A DNA stretch of 64,000 bases from positions 26,372 to 90,371 of the forward strand of contig NZ_FOMR01000013.1 of NCBI RefSeq assembly GCF_900112705.1, read 5' to 3'. The DNA is from Lentibacillus persicus. GTDB taxonomy: Bacteria; Bacillota; Bacilli; Bacillales; Amphibacillaceae. Under the pieces are notes generated by a model. That model searched no databases. It was not told where the DNA came from and worked only from the letters and a program-made list of their open reading frames with translations. A program made the translations under genes and the position numbers. Below, one piece after another: positions 34,386 to 44,114 of the stretch (position 1 is its first letter; every line of letters starts with the position of its first letter).

Positions 34386-35737
34386 TGAAATTATCGGTTA
34401 AAATCAGGCTGTTTTCCAGTTTGTTTATGCTTATACTGATCTTGCTTGTGAACACATCGATTTATTATTTATTCCACGCGCAGTCCCTGGATCGTGAAAT
34501 GGCAGATTTAAACACACAAACAAATGAAATAATTTCAACGTTGAATGAGAATCCGGACATATCACAAAATGACATGCTTGATGCTTTTCTGCCAACAGAA
34601 GGCATGATTAGAGTGATTGATGAGAGCGGATCCTATATTGTTGAAGTCATGAAAGCAGATTATCGGGAGCTTCAAGGGCGTTACGTGACCTCCGAATCAA
34701 GGTCGATTATTTCCATGGAAAATCAAGCTGACTTTGCAACGGTTGCTAAACCTGTTATCTGGGAAAACGGTGATGTCGTGACATTGCAAATTTATAAAAA
34801 ACTGACGAGTCACACATCAACAATGGAAACGTTATTTTTCGTTCTGGTTGTCGCATCATTAATCATGCTGATCCCAACGATCGTAGCGGGAAGCTTTCTG
34901 TCCAGAGTCATTACCAGACCTGTTGGGGAGCTGACAGAAGCCATGAAAGAAAACACCATCTATGGCAGCTGGAAGAAAATCAGCGCAGATGATCAGTCAA
35001 AAGATGAATTGTATGAAATGAAAGTAACGTTTAACCGGATGATTGATCATTTAAGAGAAAACTTTGAGAAGCAGGAGATGTTTGTGTCTGATGCGTCACA
35101 TGAATTGAAGACGCCGATTTCGATTGTCAAAAGCTACTCACAGCTTATGAAGCGGCGGGGAGCTGATAATCCGGAGCTTTTGGAGGAATCGACGGAAGCG
35201 ATCGAGTCTCAGGCTGACCGTATGCAGAAACTTGTGGAACAGATGCTGTTGCTTGCCAAAAGCAAGGACCAGGACGTTTATAAGCTGTTTAACCTCATCG
35301 AACTTGGCCGCTCCACTGCAGAGACATTTAACGGGGCATATGAACGGGACATTATTTTTAATACATCCGCTCAGGCACTTCAAGTCAATGGGAGCCGTGA
35401 TCAGCTGGAGCAAGTTTTGTATATTCTGATGGACAATGCGATCAAGTATAGTGAAGAGGCTGTCACGTTATCAATCAGGGAAAAAGGACGGCATGCTGAA
35501 ATTACGGTCAAGGATAACGGCTTGGGGATTTCTGAAGCTGATCAGGAAAAAATATTTGACCGGTTTTACAGGGTTGATAAATCAAGAAGCAGGGAGACGG
35601 GAGGCACAGGCCTGGGTCTTTCCATAGCCAAAGCGATAGCAGAGGCACATGGCGGAAAAATCAATATATCAAGCACGTTGGGCAAAGGCACCGTCGTCAC
35701 TCTCAGTCTTCCAATTCATCCAACGCATGAAAACTAA
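34385..35737 (+). CDS. Sensor histidine kinase (YkoH/ArlS-like)
   Basis: A 450-residue kinase from ATG 34385. Spans at about 8-28 and 155-178 bound an extracellular sensor of about 125 residues, then a HAMP domain. H-box DASHELKTPISIVKSYSQL, N-box LMDNAIKYSEEAV, G boxes KDNGLGIS and GTGLGLSIAKAI. It pairs with the preceding regulator; the PepSY protein next door may be its target or sensor partner. Confidence 0.88.
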   Translation: MKLSVKIRLFSSLFMLILILLVNTSIYYLFHAQSLDREMADLNTQTNEIISTLNENPDISQNDMLDAFLPTEGMIRVIDESGSYIVEVMKADYRELQGRYVTSESRSIISMENQADFATVAKPVIWENGDVVTLQIYKKLTSHTSTMETLFFVLVVASLIMLIPTIVAGSFLSRVITRPVGELTEAMKENTIYGSWKKISADDQSKDELYEMKVTFNRMIDHLRENFEKQEMFVSDASHELKTPISIVKSYSQLMKRRGADNPELLEESTEAIESQADRMQKLVEQMLLLAKSKDQDVYKLFNLIELGRSTAETFNGAYERDIIFNTSAQALQVNGSRDQLEQVLYILMDNAIKYSEEAVTLSIREKGRHAEITVKDNGLGISEADQEKIFDRFYRVDKSRSRETGGTGLGLSIAKAIAEAHGGKINISSTLGKGTVVTLSLPIHPTHEN

Positions 35738-35829
35738 TCGCTTTCTCATCAAATTTTAATTTAAACCACAGCGTCTTTTCATTTGCAGAAGATATTATAT
35801 AGTTACAAACAAATGAGGAGGCAATATAA

Positions 35830-36603
35830 ATGAAGAAAAAAATTGGAATTGTGCTGGCTGTCGTTCTTGGGATTTCTGCACTGGGATTCGGTGTGTTTCA
35901 GTCAAGCGCCACTGAAGCATCGCCAAAGATGGATCGGAAAGAAATTGAAGATGTCATTTCGGCCCAGTACCCCGGTGAAATAACTGAACTTGAATTGGAT
36001 AAAGAAGGCACCCGTTCAGTCTATGAAGCTGAGATAGTCGATAAGGGAAAAGAGTATGAAATTAAGCTGGATGGTGACACCGGCGAAGTTTTAGAACTGG
36101 ATGAAAAATTTGCTGCCAAAGAAAGCAACGAACACACTGAAACAACTGATAAGAATAAAAACACCGTCCAAGAAAAAGCTGACCAACAAAAGGCAAAGAA
36201 AAATGATGATATTGACGACAGGGAGGATAAGACGCAGCGTAACGATAACAAATCACGGGCGAATAATGACAATAAAGACGATGACGATGACACGGACGAC
36301 CAGGATGACGACCGGATGAATCTGAAGAAAAATGAAACTAATTCCAACACTAACACTAATAAAGATAATAATAAATCAGCAGTTATCAGTACGGCACAAG
36401 CAGAAAAAATTGCAAAAAAAGAATTCGATGGATCGATTACTGAGCTTGAATTGGATGAAGATGACGGTAGATTATATTACGAAATCGAATTGGAATCGAA
36501 AAATAGCGAAGCCGAAATCGAGATTGATGCTTATACTGGTGACATAATCGTCATGGAAATTGAAGATAGGGACGATGATGACGATGACGACGACCGTGAC
36601 TAA
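35830..36603 (+). CDS. Exported protein with two PepSY domains
   Basis: A 257-residue protein with a signal peptide or anchor (about 5-24, cleavage likely after QSSATEA). Two PepSY repeats (about 38-95 and 187-245), both with the ITELELD core, are joined by a highly charged linker (about 98-180) rich in Asp and Lys. The C-terminus ends in an Asp run. PepSY proteins act outside the membrane, often as inhibitors or in two-component signalling. The Asp-rich parts could bind cations; this is inference. Confidence 0.8.
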   Translation: MKKKIGIVLAVVLGISALGFGVFQSSATEASPKMDRKEIEDVISAQYPGEITELELDKEGTRSVYEAEIVDKGKEYEIKLDGDTGEVLELDEKFAAKESNEHTETTDKNKNTVQEKADQQKAKKNDDIDDREDKTQRNDNKSRANNDNKDDDDDTDDQDDDRMNLKKNETNSNTNTNKDNNKSAVISTAQAEKIAKKEFDGSITELELDEDDGRLYYEIELESKNSEAEIEIDAYTGDIIVMEIEDRDDDDDDDDRD

Positions 36604-36615
36604 TGAACAATAAGA

Positions 36616-36657
36616 CTGCCCCCGCTCTTGAATTTTCCTCTGAGCGGGGCTTTTTGT
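36616..36657 (+). terminator. Terminator of the PepSY gene
   Basis: GCCCCCGCTC / GAGCGGGGC stem followed by TTTTTG. Confidence 0.88.
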
Positions 36658-36750
36658 AGTGTGCGAAATTGTTTATTTCTTCTCAAGAATGTTGTCAATT
36701 GGTTAAAATAGGGTAAAGTTAAGGTGTGTACACAGAGGGGAGGATGCCAC

Positions 36751-37656
36751 TTGAAATACGAACATGGCTTATTCATTTATAACGGGCAAGCCGGTGATGA
36801 AAACATCGAACAAAAACTATCTCAGACGCTTCCAATCCTTGCCAAATCGATCAAAAAATTAACCGTGATTCAGACCGAATCTATTGAAGAAGCAAAGGAC
36901 ACTTTTACACAATATGCTGAAGTGGCGGACATCATGATTATTCTCGGCGGAGATGGGACACTGCATGCGTGCATTAACAGCTTAGCCCCTTTGGAAAAAC
37001 GGCCGATTGTTGCTGTCTTGCCCGGAGGCACATGCAATGACTTCAGCAGGGCGCTGGGTATGCCGCAAAACCTGGCTCAGGCAGCACAGGCCATTGTTGA
37101 TGGCGACGTGATAAATGTTGATATTGGTAAAACAAACGAAAGGTATTTCCTGAATTTCTGGGGGATTGGGCTCGTAGCTGATACATCATTAAATATTAAT
37201 GAAAACCAAAAAAAGAACTTCGGTGTATTAAGTTATTTTATGAGTACGCTGCGAACAATGAATCAGGCAACACCATTTAAATATAGTATTAGTGCTGACG
37301 ATGAGGAGCGATATGAAGGTGAAGGTGTTTTAATTCTTGTGTTGAATGGCCGTTTTCTGGGGACCCGGGAACTTCCGTTGCCAAATGTCGCTTTGGATGA
37401 TGGTAAACTGGACGTTCTCATTATTAAAAATTCCACTTTGGCTTCTTTCCGCGAATTACTGGCCATGAATAATCCTCAAACGAATTCACAGCAGCTGACG
37501 GAGCTCACTCATTTTCAGGCGCGTTCGCTTGAAGTTTCAGCTTTAGAGGAAAAAGCTATCGACATGGATGGAGAGATTGATGGCGCGACGCCGGATCAGA
37601 TAACCATTTTGCCAAAACATATTCCAATGATAAAATTCAGCAATAAAGTGATCTGA
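36751..37656 (+). CDS. Diacylglycerol/lipid kinase family protein (YtlR-like)
   Basis: TTG 36751 follows GGGGAGGATGCCAC; 301 residues. IILGGDGTLHACINSL is the nucleotide-binding GGDGT motif, and LPGGTCNDFSRALGMP the second conserved loop of the YegS/BmrU family. ALDDGKLDVLII is in the C-terminal sandwich domain. It phosphorylates a lipid such as diacylglycerol or a related long-chain alcohol at the membrane. No adjacent partner. Confidence 0.88.
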   Translation: MKYEHGLFIYNGQAGDENIEQKLSQTLPILAKSIKKLTVIQTESIEEAKDTFTQYAEVADIMIILGGDGTLHACINSLAPLEKRPIVAVLPGGTCNDFSRALGMPQNLAQAAQAIVDGDVINVDIGKTNERYFLNFWGIGLVADTSLNINENQKKNFGVLSYFMSTLRTMNQATPFKYSISADDEERYEGEGVLILVLNGRFLGTRELPLPNVALDDGKLDVLIIKNSTLASFRELLAMNNPQTNSQQLTELTHFQARSLEVSALEEKAIDMDGEIDGATPDQITILPKHIPMIKFSNKVI

Positions 37657-37733
37657 ATCATAGCTGCCACCGAATTGAACTATGATAGAACCAGAGGAAG
37701 GGGAGCCTCTGCGCTTTTTAAAGGGGTCAATTT

Positions 37734-37773
37734 AAAGAAGTAAACTCTAACTTACAGAGATTGCTTCTTTTTT
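37734..37773 (+). terminator. Terminator after the lipid kinase gene
   Basis: AAAGAAG / CTTCTTT outer stem with an inner CTCT/AGAG stem, followed by TTT. Confidence 0.75.
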
Positions 37774-37899
37774 GGCTTTTGCAAAAAATGCCTTAATTAT
37801 AAATTTCCGTGTAATGATTTTGTAACAAGTATGTTTAATTTGTTACGTTAAGGGTAAAACGATAGTTGAATCAGCATAGAAAAATGAGGGGGAGCAATA

Positions 37900-38163
37900 G
37901 TGAGCAATCAGGAAGTTATTGTCTATACAAGTGAAAATAATGATCAGTGCGAAAAATTGCTGGGAAGATTAAACCAGTGGGAAATTGATTATAAACAGAG
38001 AAATGTCACAAAAAACAAAGATTACTTGGAGGAACTTCAGGAAGAGGGTATATACGGGACACCTGCTACCTTTATAGATAAAAAGGTTGTCCTGGGAAAT
38101 CAGCAAAATAAAATTAAACATGCGCTTGGCATGATAAATAACTATCAATCGCATAGCGAATAG
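37900..38163 (+). CDS. Glutaredoxin-like protein without CxxC
   Basis: GTG 37900 follows GGGGGAGCAATA; 87 residues. The thioredoxin fold is seen in VIVYTSENNDQCEKLLGRL and the cis-proline loop IYGTPATFID. The usual CPxC motif is reduced to one cysteine (NDQC), so it may act as a monothiol enzyme or have lost redox activity. Solitary. Confidence 0.75.
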   Translation: MSNQEVIVYTSENNDQCEKLLGRLNQWEIDYKQRNVTKNKDYLEELQEEGIYGTPATFIDKKVVLGNQQNKIKHALGMINNYQSHSE

Positions 38164-38241
38164 GCTTGGGAAGGTTGTGTCACACATTCTTTCAGTGTTT
38201 TACATATGATACTGAAAGACGTATAGAGAGAGGTGTGTGTA

Positions 38242-38577
38242 ATGATCCAAAAACCCGGCCCTTTTTTGTCTTCGGCTAATCTTTTTTCCGCCTATAACCC
38301 CCAAACCATAAATACACGTTATGATGCTCATAACCTGACAGCTTTTGAAGTGTTTGCCAAACCGAAACAGCCTGTGTATGGGCCATTTCCTCATTATCCT
38401 GGGATATCTGCCCCACAGCCATCACCCCAGGCAAATTTGCTGAAGTACTTTCAAAACCAGGACGGTCAGATTGATATTGAAAAAATGCTTTCGACGGCCG
38501 GCCAGGTAGTAAACACGGTTCAGCAGGTTTCCCCAGTTGTTAAAGATGTCGGTCAACTCATGAAGAATTTAAGATAA
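38242..38577 (+). CDS. YppG-like sporulation protein
   Basis: ATG 38242 follows GAGAGGTGTGTGTA; 111 residues. A Pro/Tyr/His-rich, probably disordered N-terminus ends in YFQNQDGQIDIEKMLSTAG and VVNTVQQVSPVVKDVGQLM, which match the conserved C-terminus of YppG. These are associated with spore-forming Bacilli and may be coat-related, but the role is not proven. Confidence 0.75.
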   Translation: MIQKPGPFLSSANLFSAYNPQTINTRYDAHNLTAFEVFAKPKQPVYGPFPHYPGISAPQPSPQANLLKYFQNQDGQIDIEKMLSTAGQVVNTVQQVSPVVKDVGQLMKNLR

Positions 38578-38672
38578 TGTTTAATATTGGATGTTTAAAA
38601 AAATGCCCCGTTAAGCATTAAATACACGGGGGAGGGAAAAAGAATAGAAAAGCATAACAAGGAGAATTTAAC

Positions 38673-39362
38673 ATGACAGGATGTCTAATCATCCATGGCT
38701 ATACGGGGAGTCCGTATGAAGTTGGTCCTCTGGCAGAATATTTAAAAGAACATACCGATTGGCTTATTGACGTTCCAACCTTGCCGGGTCACGGCAGTGA
38801 GCTTGATCTGGAAAATGTTTCGCATCAGAATTGGCTCGAGGCGGCAGAGCATTCGTTGACACAGTTGAAAATGAAAACCGATACCGTGTATCTGATCGGT
38901 TTTTCAATGGGAGGGATGATTGCTGCTTATCTGGCCTCCAAACATAACGTGAACAAATTAGTTTTGCTGGCGGCTTCCGGAAAATATCTATCGGTACGCC
39001 AAATTGCACGAGATGTTAAAGGTGTTCTCTCTGATGGTTTTAAAGGCAAGCTGAAAGAAAATAATTTGTATCTTCACTACAAGCGGAAGTGGGGAACGGT
39101 ACCCTTCAAGGCGAATATTGAATTTCTTAAGTTGGTGAGGTTTACCCGGAGGTACTTAAACAAGGTCAAGGCACCTGTTATGATAGCCCACGGTCAGCAG
39201 GATATGATGGTTCCGTATAAAACCGGTTATTACCTTGAGAAAGAAATGACATCCGACCAGAAAGAAGTCGTCTTTTTTGAGAAATCGCGTCATTTGATTT
39301 GTCTGGGCGATGACAATGTGACACTGAACAGACTGGTTTATGAATTTTTAACGAAAGAATAA
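38673..39362 (+). CDS. Alpha/beta hydrolase, carboxylesterase type
   Basis: A 229-residue esterase. The oxyanion loop is LIIHGYTGSPYE and the nucleophile Ser is in GFSMGG (about 70-75). Catalytic acid and His candidates are in HGQQDMMVP and KSRHLIC. It resembles Est30-type carboxylesterases (YvaK family). ATG follows AAGGAGAATTTAAC. Cytoplasmic hydrolysis of short-chain esters is likely. Confidence 0.87.
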   Translation: MTGCLIIHGYTGSPYEVGPLAEYLKEHTDWLIDVPTLPGHGSELDLENVSHQNWLEAAEHSLTQLKMKTDTVYLIGFSMGGMIAAYLASKHNVNKLVLLAASGKYLSVRQIARDVKGVLSDGFKGKLKENNLYLHYKRKWGTVPFKANIEFLKLVRFTRRYLNKVKAPVMIAHGQQDMMVPYKTGYYLEKEMTSDQKEVVFFEKSRHLICLGDDNVTLNRLVYEFLTKE

Positions 39363-39392
39363 AGAGTGTGGATCAATATTTGAAGCAAAAGA

Positions 39393-39567
39393 AAAGACGA
39401 ACTAACTAATGGAAATAGTGGGATACCCCGCTCCAGAAATATGCTTCGCTTTCCGCGGGCGGCTGGTGAGCCCCTCGCGCTAAAGCGCTGAGTGTCTCAC
39501 CTATGCCTCTTCTCCCGCAGGAGTCTCCGCATATTTCCTCCGCTATCATTAGATATCGTTCGTCGCC
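39393..39567. repeat. Interspersed GC-rich element, inverted copy
   Basis: Inverted relative to 12230-12410: CTTTCCGCGGGCGGCTGG, GTCTCACCTATGCC and AGTCTCCGCATATTTCC appear in that order. The ends keep GACGAAC and GTTCGTC but the flanks have diverged. No gene is supported between the esterase and degV. Confidence 0.75.
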
Positions 39568-39605
39568 TTTCGCACTAATTTTTAAGTTGTATCCTATCCG
39601 CTTTT

Positions 39606-40472
39606 TCACTTATGTTGTTTATCGCTGAAAAAGGAAATAACCAGGCCGCCTTCACCGGCGTAAGTCGCAATCAACGGACCCATTTCAATGAGGTATGCCT
39701 CCTTGAATGGATATTTCGCCTTAATTTCCGCTAGTACTTTTCCTGCCCGGGCTTCTGCATTACAATGTGACATGGCAATCACTTTATCCTCGAAATCTTT
39801 TGTGTACTCACCGATTTGCTCGATGAAACGTCTGACTGATTTTTTTTCGCCGCGCACTTTTTCTTTAACTTCGATTGTTCCTTCGTCACTCGCCTGCATC
39901 AGCGGTTTGATGTTCAAGGTTTTAGCGATTGTCCCTTTAACCCGGTCAAGTCTCCCGCCCCGGATTAGGTTTTCCAGCGTTTTAAGAACAAATAATGTAC
40001 TGGTTTGTTCAATACGTTCTTGCAAATGATCAACCAGTTGTGGGAACGAATAGTTTTCATCAATTTTGGTCTTCGCTTCGTCCAGCAACAGGGCGATTCC
40101 GCATGAAGCGGTTTTGGAGTTAATGATTTCGATTGATCTTTCCGGTTCTTCTTCAAGCAGCATATTTTTCCCCATGACCGCATTTTCATAAGTTCCGCTC
40201 AAGCCTTTTGAAAGACTGAGCATCAAAATCGGCTTATTAGGATCAACTTGCTTATAGGCTTCATAGAAGTCATTTGGGCTTGGCGCGGCGGACCGAGGAA
40301 GATCGTCAGCTTCTGCCATTTTTTCATAGAAGGTATCGAGGTCAAGTGTGACGCCTGTTTTGTATTCCTGCTCTTTAAAATGCAAGTAGAGCGGGACGAC
40401 TTTTATGTTTGTGTCATCACTTAAGCGTGTCGGGATATCAGCCCCGCCATCGGTCATTAATTGTATATGCAT
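39606..40472 (-). CDS. DegV family fatty-acid-binding protein
   Basis: ATG 40472, preceded by TTAGGTGAGATA, gives 288 residues. The opening IQLMTDGGADIP, SLSKGLSGTYENA and IRGGRLDRVKGTIAK are DegV signatures. The family binds fatty acids and includes FakB subunits that present them to the FakA kinase for phosphorylation. No FakA gene is nearby. Confidence 0.88.
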   Translation of the reverse strand: MHIQLMTDGGADIPTRLSDDTNIKVVPLYLHFKEQEYKTGVTLDLDTFYEKMAEADDLPRSAAPSPNDFYEAYKQVDPNKPILMLSLSKGLSGTYENAVMGKNMLLEEEPERSIEIINSKTASCGIALLLDEAKTKIDENYSFPQLVDHLQERIEQTSTLFVLKTLENLIRGGRLDRVKGTIAKTLNIKPLMQASDEGTIEVKEKVRGEKKSVRRFIEQIGEYTKDFEDKVIAMSHCNAEARAGKVLAEIKAKYPFKEAYLIEMGPLIATYAGEGGLVISFFSDKQHK

Positions 40473-40569
40473 TATCTCACCTAATTTCAATGTTAATTAA
40501 TTTAACTATACCAGTTTATGCCTCTGGTTGAAAAAAGAAACTGCGGGGCAGCGCCTTAAAGTGAAGCGT

Positions 40570-41475
40570 TCAACTTTTTTGCGATATTGTTACTTTGCGT
40601 TTTTTGGCTGTACTCATTGTAAACAAAAACAGCCCAAACAGCACGATTGACCCGCCCAGCCATTGTGACCATGTGACCGTTTCACCTAAGATAAAGTAAG
40701 CGAGGATAGAGGCACCGACTGGCTCAAATACAATCCCCATTGATATAGTGGCGGTACTCAGCCATTTCAACGCCCAGTTAAATAGCGTATGGCCAAAAAA
40801 CGTCGGGAAAATCGCAAGTGCCAAAAATATCAGCCAATGGTCTGCAGGGTAACCGAAAAAGTTATTGCCACCAATTAAGTTATAGATGACAAGGGTTACT
40901 GAACTGATACCATAGACCACAAACGTGTACGTCATTAATGAAAGGCGTTTTCTGGCTTGCTGACCCATGAGGAAATAAGCCGTTATTAAAATAGCGCCCA
41001 ATAAGGCGAGTATGTCACCGAATAGAGCGGCTCCGCTGATTTGAAAGTCGCCCCAGCTAATAATGACACTGCCTAATAAAGCAATGATCATACTGATGAT
41101 CGCGCCGTAGGAAAACCTTTCCTGAAAAAAGAGGTATGTTCCCAAAAAGGCAAAGATAGGCTGAAGCGTCACCAGCACGACAGAACTCGCAACAGATGTA
41201 TAATCCAAGGATTCAAACCAGACAATAAAGTGAAAAGCCAAAAAGATTCCGGCTAGGCCTGACAAAACCCAATCTCTCTTCTGAATAAGCTTAAATTCAT
41301 GGCGATTTTTCAATAATACGTACGGTGCCATAATCAAGACTGCAAGCAGAAGACGGTAATTGGCAATAATAGCTGACGGTGCCTGGGCAGCCAGTTTGAC
41401 CAGCACTGCAGAGGTTGATACAGAAATGACCCCAATTACCACTGCGAAATATGGATTAAATGGAGGGATACGCAT
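40570..41475 (-). CDS. EamA/DMT superfamily transporter
   Basis: A 301-residue protein with ten spans in two EamA repeats (about 10-140 and 155-290), the first containing FIVWFESLDYTSVASSVVLV. Substrate is unknown; many are metabolite exporters. ATG follows AAGGAGGC. Solitary and convergent with nothing close. Confidence 0.87.
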   Translation of the reverse strand: MRIPPFNPYFAVVIGVISVSTSAVLVKLAAQAPSAIIANYRLLLAVLIMAPYVLLKNRHEFKLIQKRDWVLSGLAGIFLAFHFIVWFESLDYTSVASSVVLVTLQPIFAFLGTYLFFQERFSYGAIISMIIALLGSVIISWGDFQISGAALFGDILALLGAILITAYFLMGQQARKRLSLMTYTFVVYGISSVTLVIYNLIGGNNFFGYPADHWLIFLALAIFPTFFGHTLFNWALKWLSTATISMGIVFEPVGASILAYFILGETVTWSQWLGGSIVLFGLFLFTMSTAKKRKVTISQKS

Positions 41476-41975
41476 AATAGCCTCCTTAAAACGTTACAAT
41501 TATTGAATCTCATATATTTTATCATGCTGGGCACAAAAAATCATATCTCAAGTAGTGGATATTAATGTAATTCCTGTGTTATTATAGAATAACTGTCATG
41601 TTGGATGAGAAATTTTATGAGGGAGGCCTTTTCCATTACTGGGAAAAGCCTTTTTTACAGCTATCTTACGTATAAAATTGAAAAAAACAGGTGTTTAACG
41701 AGGTCGGATATGCTGCTGAACCTGTATGATCACCTGCCGGACGTCAAAAGTTGGTGGCTGTTTTCTTTCAATAGGGGTTGTCCCCCAAGAAGTGTGAAAC
41801 GTTGTAATAGATGTTTTAAATCTTCAGGGCTCGGAAACAGAAAAACAGCGCAGCTATTCATTAGCTTGGCGCATCAGTGGACATTTTCTTTTCCAATGAG
41901 CGAAAAACAAGCCAACCATGACATTTTGACGTCGCCGGACTTTTGGAACAACTAATAAAGGAGAAGATTGACAAA
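41476..41975 (+). promoter_or_regulatory. Long cshA leader region with an early terminator
   Basis: No gene is supported; a 116-codon open frame at 41605-41955 has an unlikely composition and no ribosome site. A terminator hairpin lies near the start (separate entry). The remaining 320 bases are probably leader RNA of cshA, which could be subject to attenuation. Confidence 0.45.
41625..41656 (+). terminator. Terminator-like hairpin in the cshA leader
   Basis: GGCCTTTTCC / GGAAAAGCC stem with one bulged base, followed by six T residues. Confidence 0.7.
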
Positions 41976-43457
41976 GTGACAACATTTAACGAACTCAATA
42001 TTTCACAGCCTATTATGGACGCACTGCAAAAGATGGGCTTTGAAGAAGCGACACCGATTCAGGCCGAAACAATCCCACAGGCTATACAAGGTAATGACGT
42101 GATCGGACAAGCACAGACAGGAACCGGAAAAACGGCTGCATTCGGTATTCCAATGCTCGAGAAAATTAATCCGAAAGAACGTAAAATTCAAGGCTTGGTG
42201 GTTGCGCCTACACGGGAACTTGCCATCCAGGTAGCTGAAGAGCTGAACCGGCTTGGTAAAATCAAAGGTATACGCTCCATGTCAGTATATGGCGGACAAC
42301 ATATGGAACGGCAAATACGAGCCTTAAAGGATGGTCCGCATATCGTTGTTGCTACACCGGGAAGACTGCTCGATCACATGCGCCGAAAAACGATTCGGAC
42401 GAGCGACATTCAGACCGCTGTTCTTGATGAAGCTGATGAAATGTTGAATATGGGCTTTATTGATGATATTCGCGATATTTTGAAAAACATCCCTGAAGAG
42501 CGGCAGACATTACTATTTTCTGCAACGATGCCAAAAGAGATCCGTGATATCGCAACGAATCTTATGAACAGCCCTAAAGAAGTCAAAGTGAAGTCCAAAG
42601 AAATGACTGTGGAAAATATCGAACAGTATTTCATTGAAATTCCTGAGAAGCAAAAATTTGATACATTAACCAATCACATGGACTTTTATGCGCCTGCACT
42701 TGCCATTATTTTCAGCCGGACGAAAAAACGGGTGGATGAGATTACGGATGGACTTCAGGCCCGCGGGTTCCGTGCAGAAGGTATCCACGGAGATTTGACG
42801 CAAGGAAAGCGGACGTCGGTATTAAACAAATTTAAAAACAATCGCGTTGATGTATTGGTAGCAACTGATGTCGCGGCGCGCGGTCTGGATATATCCAATG
42901 TGACGCACGTTTATAATTTTGATATACCACAGGACCCGGAAAGCTATGTACACCGCATTGGACGTACCGGAAGAGCAGGAAAGACCGGGGAAGCCGTCTC
43001 ATTCATCACACCGCGAGAAATGGCGCACTTGAATTTGATTGAAAAAGTGACCAAGAGTAAGATAAAACGGATGGCTCCCCCGACTTATCAGGAAGCGAAA
43101 CGCGGTCAGCAACAGGCTGCAGCAGACAAAATCCGCAATAAGATTGCTCAGCTTGACCTTAAGGATTATCAGGAAACAGCGAGTGAACTGCTCGAGGATC
43201 ATGATTCAATGACAGTCGTTGCTGCTGCGCTTAAAATGATGACAAAAGAAAGGCGCAACGCTCCTGTTAATATTTCATCTGTTCAGCCGATCAGCGTGAA
43301 AAAAGGAAAGCATAGCGGCAAAAATAACAAAGGCAGACCTCAAAACAAGAAATATTACGGACAACGCGGTCAAGGCGGTCGCAAGCAGAACGGCGGCCGC
43401 AGCCAGGGCGGACGAAATCGTAAAGGAAATTACCAGAAAAACCGCGGTTATAAATAA
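41976..43457 (+). CDS. cshA: DEAD-box RNA helicase CshA
   Basis: GTG 41976 (after AAAGGAGAAG) gives 493 residues. The Q-motif, motif [11 protein letters not shown], motif Ia PTRELA, DEAD (VLDEADEM), SAT (FSATMP) and motif [15 protein letters not shown] are intact. The Gly/Arg/Gln/Asn-rich C-terminal tail (about 440-493) fits the RNA-binding tail of CshA. It unwinds RNA in ribosome assembly and the degradosome, and is cold-related. Confidence 0.93.
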   Translation: MTTFNELNISQPIMDALQKMGFEEATPIQAETIPQAIQGNDVIGQAQTGTGKTAAFGIPMLEKINPKERKIQGLVVAPTRELAIQVAEELNRLGKIKGIRSMSVYGGQHMERQIRALKDGPHIVVATPGRLLDHMRRKTIRTSDIQTAVLDEADEMLNMGFIDDIRDILKNIPEERQTLLFSATMPKEIRDIATNLMNSPKEVKVKSKEMTVENIEQYFIEIPEKQKFDTLTNHMDFYAPALAIIFSRTKKRVDEITDGLQARGFRAEGIHGDLTQGKRTSVLNKFKNNRVDVLVATDVAARGLDISNVTHVYNFDIPQDPESYVHRIGRTGRAGKTGEAVSFITPREMAHLNLIEKVTKSKIKRMAPPTYQEAKRGQQQAAADKIRNKIAQLDLKDYQETASELLEDHDSMTVVAAALKMMTKERRNAPVNISSVQPISVKKGKHSGKNNKGRPQNKKYYGQRGQGGRKQNGGRSQGGRNRKGNYQKNRGYK

Positions 43458-43471
43458 AATTAACTAAAGAA

Positions 43472-43526
43472 AGAGGCTGGCGCAAAAGGTCACTGCTAAG
43501 TGACTTTTTGGCGTCAGCCTTTTTGC
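43472..43526 (+). terminator. Terminator of cshA
   Basis: A long hairpin beginning AGGCTGGCGCAAAAGGTCAC and closing GTGAC...GCGTCAGCCT, followed by TTTTTG. Confidence 0.9.
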
Positions 43527-43634
43527 CTCTAAGGTGACCCAATACGGCACCTATTAAAAGTACTGAAACTTTGGTAATATAAATCCGTATATAATAATGT
43601 GACGAAAAATTCAGTAACGAAGGAAGGGACACAT

Positions 43635-44114
43635 ATGCGACAGCCACCGGCTAACCGGATTGCGCCCGATGCGATAAAAGCATGGAAGATAGCGGAAGCA
43701 ATTGTGGCGGGCGTCTTCTGGTTAATTACGATTGCGCTTTTTATTTTAACATTTATATTTGAATTTTCTTATTGGTATGGTGCAGGCGCTGCGCTGATCA
43801 GCGGACTTTGTACATATTTGTTTGTGTTTTTGCTGCCGAAACTTCGCTGGAGGCGGTGGCGCTATGAAGTTTTTGAACAGGAAATTTATATTCAGCATGG
43901 GATTTTGATCGTCTCACGCACGCTTGTGCCAATGATTCGCGTGCAGCATGTGGATACAAAACAAGGGCCGATTCTGAAAAATTATAAACTGGCGAGTGTT
44001 GAAATCTCCACGGCAGCCACAACCCATGAGATTCCTGCTCTATTGGAAGAAGACGCTTCGGATTTAAGGGACAGAATATCAGCGCTGGCAAGGGTGGATG
44101 AAGATGATGTTTGA
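43635..44114 (+). CDS. ydbS: PH domain membrane protein YdbS
   Basis: ATG 43635, 159 residues. Two hydrophobic spans (about 20-70) precede a bacterial PH domain with RYEVFEQEIYIQHGILIV and VPMIRVQHVDTKQGPI. The ydbS-ydbT pair beside acpS in B. subtilis has been linked to resistance to bacterial competitors' antibiotics; the detail of that role is uncertain to me. Its end overlaps ydbT by 17 bases. Confidence 0.85.
   Translation: MRQPPANRIAPDAIKAWKIAEAIVAGVFWLITIALFILTFIFEFSYWYGAGAALISGLCTYLFVFLLPKLRWRRWRYEVFEQEIYIQHGILIVSRTLVPMIRVQHVDTKQGPILKNYKLASVEISTAATTHEIPALLEEDASDLRDRISALARVDEDDV

Noticed and set aside
41605..41955. 116-codon open frame before cshA
   Set aside because: No ribosome site, unlikely residue mix, starts at a terminator hairpin; better explained as cshA leader RNA.
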